Of a stretch of DNA of 9,419 nt, positions 6,718-9,419 are shown piece after piece; position 1 is the first letter of the stretch; the number at the start of each line of letters is the position of its first letter. The translations under genes and the position numbers were made by a program. Under the pieces are notes generated by a model. That model worked only from the letters and a program-made list of their open reading frames with translations, was not told the origin of the DNA and made no database searches. This DNA is from Chloroflexota bacterium (GTDB lineage: Bacteria; Chloroflexota; Anaerolineae; J102): NCBI GenBank assembly GCA_003353825.1, contig PIVW01000210.1, positions 1-9,419 of the forward strand, written 5' to 3'.

Positions 6718-6738
6718 TATACAATTAGCCCTAAAGGG
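6718..6738 (+). promoter_or_regulatory. weak promoter-like region before the aminotransferase gene
   Basis: The 172-bp gap after the carboxypeptidase contains TATACAAT (6718-6725), a fair -10 element without a recognisable -35 box. A small dyad, CCCT/AGGG (6729-6732 with 6735-6738), lies just downstream. It suggests separate transcription of the aminotransferase, but the evidence is thin. Confidence 0.22.
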
Positions 6739-6853
6739 ATAGTTTTCACAGCCGATCGTCGTACCCTACTATGTTGCGGTGGATCGCAAAACGAGAGCGG
6801 AAATTCGATCTATCCAGCCACTCACTCTTCTCAAACCAAATAAAGAGCTTACC

Positions 6854-8023
6854 ATGAAGCCGCTATCAAATCTTCTCAGTAGCATCCCTCCTTCTGCCAC
6901 ATTGGCAGTTAGCGATAAAGCCAAAGCACTCAAGGCCGCAGGTCGGGATGTCATTTCCCTTGCCGGTGGTGATCCCGATTTCGACACGCCCACCCACATC
7001 ACTCAGGCTGCAATTGCTGCCCTCGAGTCTGGAGATACCCATTATCCTCCATCGCGCGGTACCGCACCTATCTTGAAGGCCGTTGCCAATAAGTTCGCCC
7101 GGGAATATGGTTTGGAGGTCGATCCGGCCAAGCAGGTATTGATCAGCCCAGGTGGTAAATTCCTGGTCTATGCCGCCATGGCGGCCCTCTGTAATCCCGG
7201 TGACGAAGTCATTATCTTCGAGCCCTATTGGGTATCCTATGTGCCGATCGTCAAATTGGTCGGCGGTACACCGGTAACGATCACGCTACGAGCTTCCGAC
7301 AACTTCACAATCACGGCTGATGATCTGGCCTCACATATTACGCCAAACACCAAAGCCATTCTCGTTAACTCGCCCAGCAATCCCACCGGACGTGTGATCA
7401 CCACTGCTGAAGCGGAAGTCATCCGTCAGGCCGCGACCGAGAAGGACCTTTACATTATCTCAGATGAGATGTACGAACAGCTTATTTTCGAAGGTAAACA
7501 CATCAACCTTGCATCGTTGCCTGGCATGGCCGACCGCACGATTACGATCAATGGCCATTCCAAGGCCTATGCCATGACCGGTTGGCGGCTGGGTTGGGCA
7601 GTGGGCCCCGCCAATGTGATGGGATTGGCGGCTAAACTTCAGAGCCAGTCGGTCACTTCAGCAGCCTCATTCACGATGGCAGCAGGTGCGGTCGCGCTTG
7701 ACGGCCCCCATGATATCGTAGAGGAGATGCGAGTATCTTACAAGGCCCGGCGAGATTTCATGGCGCCTGCCCTTAATGCCATACCTGGTGTCGAATGTGA
7801 GTCTCCTCAGGGCGCGTTCTATCTCTTCACCCGCTTCCCCGGTCTCAGTGAGGATTCTATGGAGATCGCCGATATTTTGCTTGAAAAGGCCGAGATCGCT
7901 GCTACACCCGGTATCGCCTTTGGCCAGGCCGGTGAAGGGCATGTGCGATTCTCTATCGCTACCGCCATGTCCGAACTCGAACGAGCGGTCGAGCGTATCG
8001 AAAAACTGATGGCCGATCTCTGA
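6854..8023 (+). CDS. class I pyridoxal-phosphate aminotransferase (aspartate aminotransferase-like)
   Basis: This is a 389-residue fold-type I aminotransferase of the AspAT subgroup typical of Thermus and Bacillus. It shows the SPGGK segment that holds the cofactor phosphate (99-103), NSPSNPTG (172-179) with the Asn that contacts the cofactor ring, SDEMYEQ (203-209) with Asp204 and Tyr207, and HSKAYAMTGWRLGW (235-248) with Lys237 as the Schiff-base lysine. Arg365 (HVRFS) should bind the substrate alpha-carboxylate. It probably moves the amino group of aspartate or a similar amino acid to 2-oxoglutarate. The exact substrate cannot be told. The frame is open upstream to an ATG at 6779, but the ATG at 6854 gives the family's normal N-terminus and has AAAGAG six bases upstream, so it is preferred. 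A strong terminator follows. Confidence 0.93.
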   Translation: MKPLSNLLSSIPPSATLAVSDKAKALKAAGRDVISLAGGDPDFDTPTHITQAAIAALESGDTHYPPSRGTAPILKAVANKFAREYGLEVDPAKQVLISPGGKFLVYAAMAALCNPGDEVIIFEPYWVSYVPIVKLVGGTPVTITLRASDNFTITADDLASHITPNTKAILVNSPSNPTGRVITTAEAEVIRQAATEKDLYIISDEMYEQLIFEGKHINLASLPGMADRTITINGHSKAYAMTGWRLGWAVGPANVMGLAAKLQSQSVTSAASFTMAAGAVALDGPHDIVEEMRVSYKARRDFMAPALNAIPGVECESPQGAFYLFTRFPGLSEDSMEIADILLEKAEIAATPGIAFGQAGEGHVRFSIATAMSELERAVERIEKLMADL

Positions 8024-8053
8024 TTCGGCGAAAAGCCTACCTGATTTCTGATG

Positions 8054-8089
8054 CCGCCCTGGCCGTGAGTTGGCCGGGGCGGTTGTTTT
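8054..8089 (+). terminator. rho-independent terminator of the aminotransferase gene
   Basis: CCGCCC-T-GGCC (8054-8064) pairs with GGCC-G-GGGCGG (8072-8082) through 11 pairs including one T-G, closing a 7-nt loop (GTGAGTT). TTGTTTT (8083-8089) follows directly. It starts 31 bp after the stop codon and separates the aminotransferase from the phosphatase gene. Confidence 0.85.
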
Positions 8090-8130
8090 CGAAATTCGTC
8101 TGCGCCATCACTTCAACCACCCTGACACCG

Positions 8131-8165
8131 TGCTATCATTTTATCCGACCTCCGACCTCCGACCT
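8131..8165 (+). promoter_or_regulatory. extended -10 promoter and triple heptamer repeat before the phosphatase start
   Basis: TGCTATCAT (8131-8139) fits an extended -10 element, with no clear -35. It is followed by three perfect tandem copies of CCGACCT (8145-8151, 8152-8158, 8159-8165), which end four bases before the ATG at 8170. Transcription from this -10 would begin within the first copy, so the short leader would be almost only repeat and would lack a Shine-Dalgarno sequence. Confidence 0.35.
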
Positions 8166-8169
8166 TACT

Positions 8170-8847
8170 ATGCCTACTACGCTACTCCTGGTACGCCACG
8201 GCGAAAACGACTGGGTGAAATCTAACAAACTGGCCGGACGCACTCCTGGTGTTCATCTTAATGACAAAGGACGTGCCCAGGCTCGCCGCCTCTCCGACCG
8301 ACTGCTTGATTGGCCCATCGCCGCCGTTTATAGCTCCCCTTTGGAACGTTGCACGGAGACAGCCCAGATCCTGGCTGCACCCCATCACCTTGATGTAGAA
8401 CAAAACGATGGCTTGCTTGAAGCCGATATCGGAGAGTGGACGGGGAAAAAGATCAACGATTTGAAAAATACAGAGTTGTGGAGAATCGTTCAGACAGCGC
8501 CCAGTTTCGCCACCTTCCCCGGTGGCGAATCAATGCGAGTGATGCAGTCTCGGATAGTCGAAGCTGTACACCAAATCGTCACTCTCCATCCCGATCAGAT
8601 TGTGTTAGCTTGTTCGCATTCTGATATGATTAAAGCTGCTTTAGCACACTATATTGGCGCCCATCTCGATCATTTTCAACGCATACATGTAAGCCCGTCA
8701 GCACTTAGCATCATCTACTTTACAGCGCATGGCCCCATAGTAGAGCGCCTCAACGATACCGGGCAACTGAAACCGCCGCCACCCCCTAAAAAGAAGTCAC
8801 AAGACGAGCCAGCTACCCACAACCAAAACAGTGACGCCAAAGCTTAG
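8170..8847 (+). CDS. histidine phosphatase superfamily protein, MSMEG_4193-type
   Basis: This 225-residue protein belongs to the phosphoglycerate-mutase-like histidine phosphatases. RHGE (9-12) carries the catalytic His10 that takes the phosphate. Arg60 (SSPLERC), Glu84 (LLEADIGEW) and His150 (CSHSD) complete the active site. The sequences LAGRTPGVHLND (21-32), LWRIVQTAPS (103-112) and FPGGES (116-121) match the subgroup named after MSMEG_4193, annotated as a putative phosphomutase with unproven substrate. The following DUF3090 gene is the usual neighbour of that subgroup, which supports the call. The ATG at 8170 gives the normal N-terminus. The frame extends upstream to a GTG at 8065, but that lies inside the terminator. 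No Shine-Dalgarno sequence is present. The last 25 residues form an unusual tail, five prolines then three lysines followed by a polar stretch, and are probably disordered. Confidence 0.9.
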   Translation: MPTTLLLVRHGENDWVKSNKLAGRTPGVHLNDKGRAQARRLSDRLLDWPIAAVYSSPLERCTETAQILAAPHHLDVEQNDGLLEADIGEWTGKKINDLKNTELWRIVQTAPSFATFPGGESMRVMQSRIVEAVHQIVTLHPDQIVLACSHSDMIKAALAHYIGAHLDHFQRIHVSPSALSIIYFTAHGPIVERLNDTGQLKPPPPPKKKSQDEPATHNQNSDAKA

Positions 8848-8878
8848 GGGAGCTCCAGAATCAAAATGCTCCCAAAAT

Positions 8879-8908
8879 CTAAGTCCTACGTGAAACGTGA
8901 GGATTTAG
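8879..8908 (+). other. stable hairpin upstream of the DUF3090 gene
   Basis: CTAAGTCCTACGT (8879-8891) pairs with ACGT-G-AGGATTTAG (8895-8908) over 13 pairs, with one G-T pair and one bulged G (8899), closing a GAA triloop. No T run follows, so it is not a typical terminator. A weaker stem, GGGAGC/GCTCCC (8848-8853 with 8868-8873), precedes it just after the phosphatase stop. It may protect or regulate the transcript between the two genes. Confidence 0.4.
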
Positions 8909-8984
8909 GCGTGAAATCAACACACAACACGAGTTTTGGATTATTATTTTTCTCGAAAAGCTGGCCTCGGCAAAAAACAACATC

Positions 8985-9323
8985 ATGTCTGAATTCACCC
9001 ACGATTTCAACCCCGCCAGCCATTTCACGACAGGCACTGCCGGACCCCCAGGCCAACGTACTTTTTATCTGCAAATTGGCCGCGGCGTCGAATACGTTTC
9101 TATGATCTGTGAAAAAGAGCAGATGCGTGCTTTGGGCGAAGGTTTATTGTCACTTCTGGATCAGATTGCAGAACAGTTCGCTCTTTCCGCCCCTGAGAGC
9201 AGGAAGGCAGTGAATTTCGACCTCATTCAACCAGTGATCCCCACATGGCGCATTGCTCAGCTAGGTGTTGGTTACGACGATGAAAATGATTACATTGTGA
9301 TTATTACGACAATGGCACATTAG
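8985..9323 (+). CDS. DUF3090-family protein, lacking the C-terminal part
   Basis: This 112-residue product matches the N-terminal two thirds of the DUF3090 family (TIGR03847), a cytoplasmic family of unknown function usually about 180-195 residues long. Recognisable family features are GPPGQRTFYLQ (20-30), the EKEQ block (43-46), and WRIAQLGVGYDDENDYIVI (88-106). Full-length members continue to a C-terminal GRPxCPLC...DPxGHxC cysteine motif, probably metal-binding. Here a TAG follows ITTMAH, and none of the three plus frames in the remaining 96 bases shows that motif. The gene follows the MSMEG_4193-type phosphatase by 137 bp, as in the conserved neighbourhood known from Actinobacteria, where a SCO1664-type gene is often also near. 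There is no clear Shine-Dalgarno sequence before the ATG. It is either a truncated copy or a shortened variant. Confidence 0.82.
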   Translation: MSEFTHDFNPASHFTTGTAGPPGQRTFYLQIGRGVEYVSMICEKEQMRALGEGLLSLLDQIAEQFALSAPESRKAVNFDLIQPVIPTWRIAQLGVGYDDENDYIVIITTMAH

Positions 9324-9419
9324 AATCCACTACATGTAGTATGTTTCTGATATGCACTACAGTATACGGGACACGCTAGATTCCGGCACAGTTACTAACG
9401 AACGGCAATTGATGTCGCC

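Noticed and set aside
6779..6853. 25-codon upstream extension of the aminotransferase
   Set aside because: The added residues match nothing in the family, and the ATG at 6854 has a ribosome binding site and gives the usual length.
8065..8169. 35-codon upstream extension of the phosphatase from a GTG
   Set aside because: The GTG lies in the loop of the terminator hairpin, and the family's N-terminus begins at 8170.
5..9320. AATGGCACAT at both ends of the window (5-14 and 9311-9320)
   Set aside because: This is also within chance expectation for 10-mers, and the right copy is part of the DUF3090 coding sequence.
9380..9419. CTAACGAACGGCAATTG near the right edge, faintly like the start of an attC site
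   Set aside because: The R box does not match the consensus, and the matching 3' arm, if any, is outside the window.

Overview
The window most likely comes from a member of the Chloroflexota (Anaerolineae/Caldilineae-like). This is inferred from gene content and not from a marker gene. The lipoprotein with two META domains and the antitoxin type look familiar from that phylum. The pairing of an MSMEG_4193-type phosphomutase-like protein with a DUF3090 protein is shared by Actinobacteria and Chloroflexota. Base composition is near 50% GC, and spaces between genes are generous and carry small repeats. No rRNA or tRNA gene and no CRISPR array was seen.

Layout. Positions 1-283 hold a possible partial membrane-protein gene running off the left edge and a 14-bp palindrome that probably serves as operator of the next operon. 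Positions 284-770 are a two-gene toxin-antitoxin module with a RelE/ParE-type toxin. Fourteen bases after the toxin stop, 785-883 folds like an integron attC site, so the module looks like an integron gene cassette. A 222-bp element bounded by long inverted repeats (948-1169) follows. A promoter then leads into a secreted META-domain lipoprotein gene (1255-2595) whose last 20 codons have slipped out of frame.

Convergent to it on the minus strand is the most notable gene (2727-4943): a 738-residue membrane protein. It appears to join a Cache-like extracytoplasmic sensor to a complete pentameric ligand-gated ion channel (pLGIC) module. A shared terminator lies between the two genes. The channel gene is divergent from an M32 carboxypeptidase gene (5167-6681), and promoter-like sequences for both lie in the 223-bp gap.

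The right part reads on the plus strand: class I aminotransferase (6854-8023), a strong intrinsic terminator, a histidine-phosphatase gene (8170-8847), and a DUF3090 gene (8985-9323) that stops before the family's C-terminal cysteine motif. The last two form a known conserved neighbourhood of unknown function.

The carboxypeptidase and aminotransferase suggest peptide and amino-acid use, but the genes do not form one pathway. The window is best read as housekeeping metabolism interrupted on the left by accessory DNA (cassette and inverted-repeat element) and containing one unusual signalling channel.
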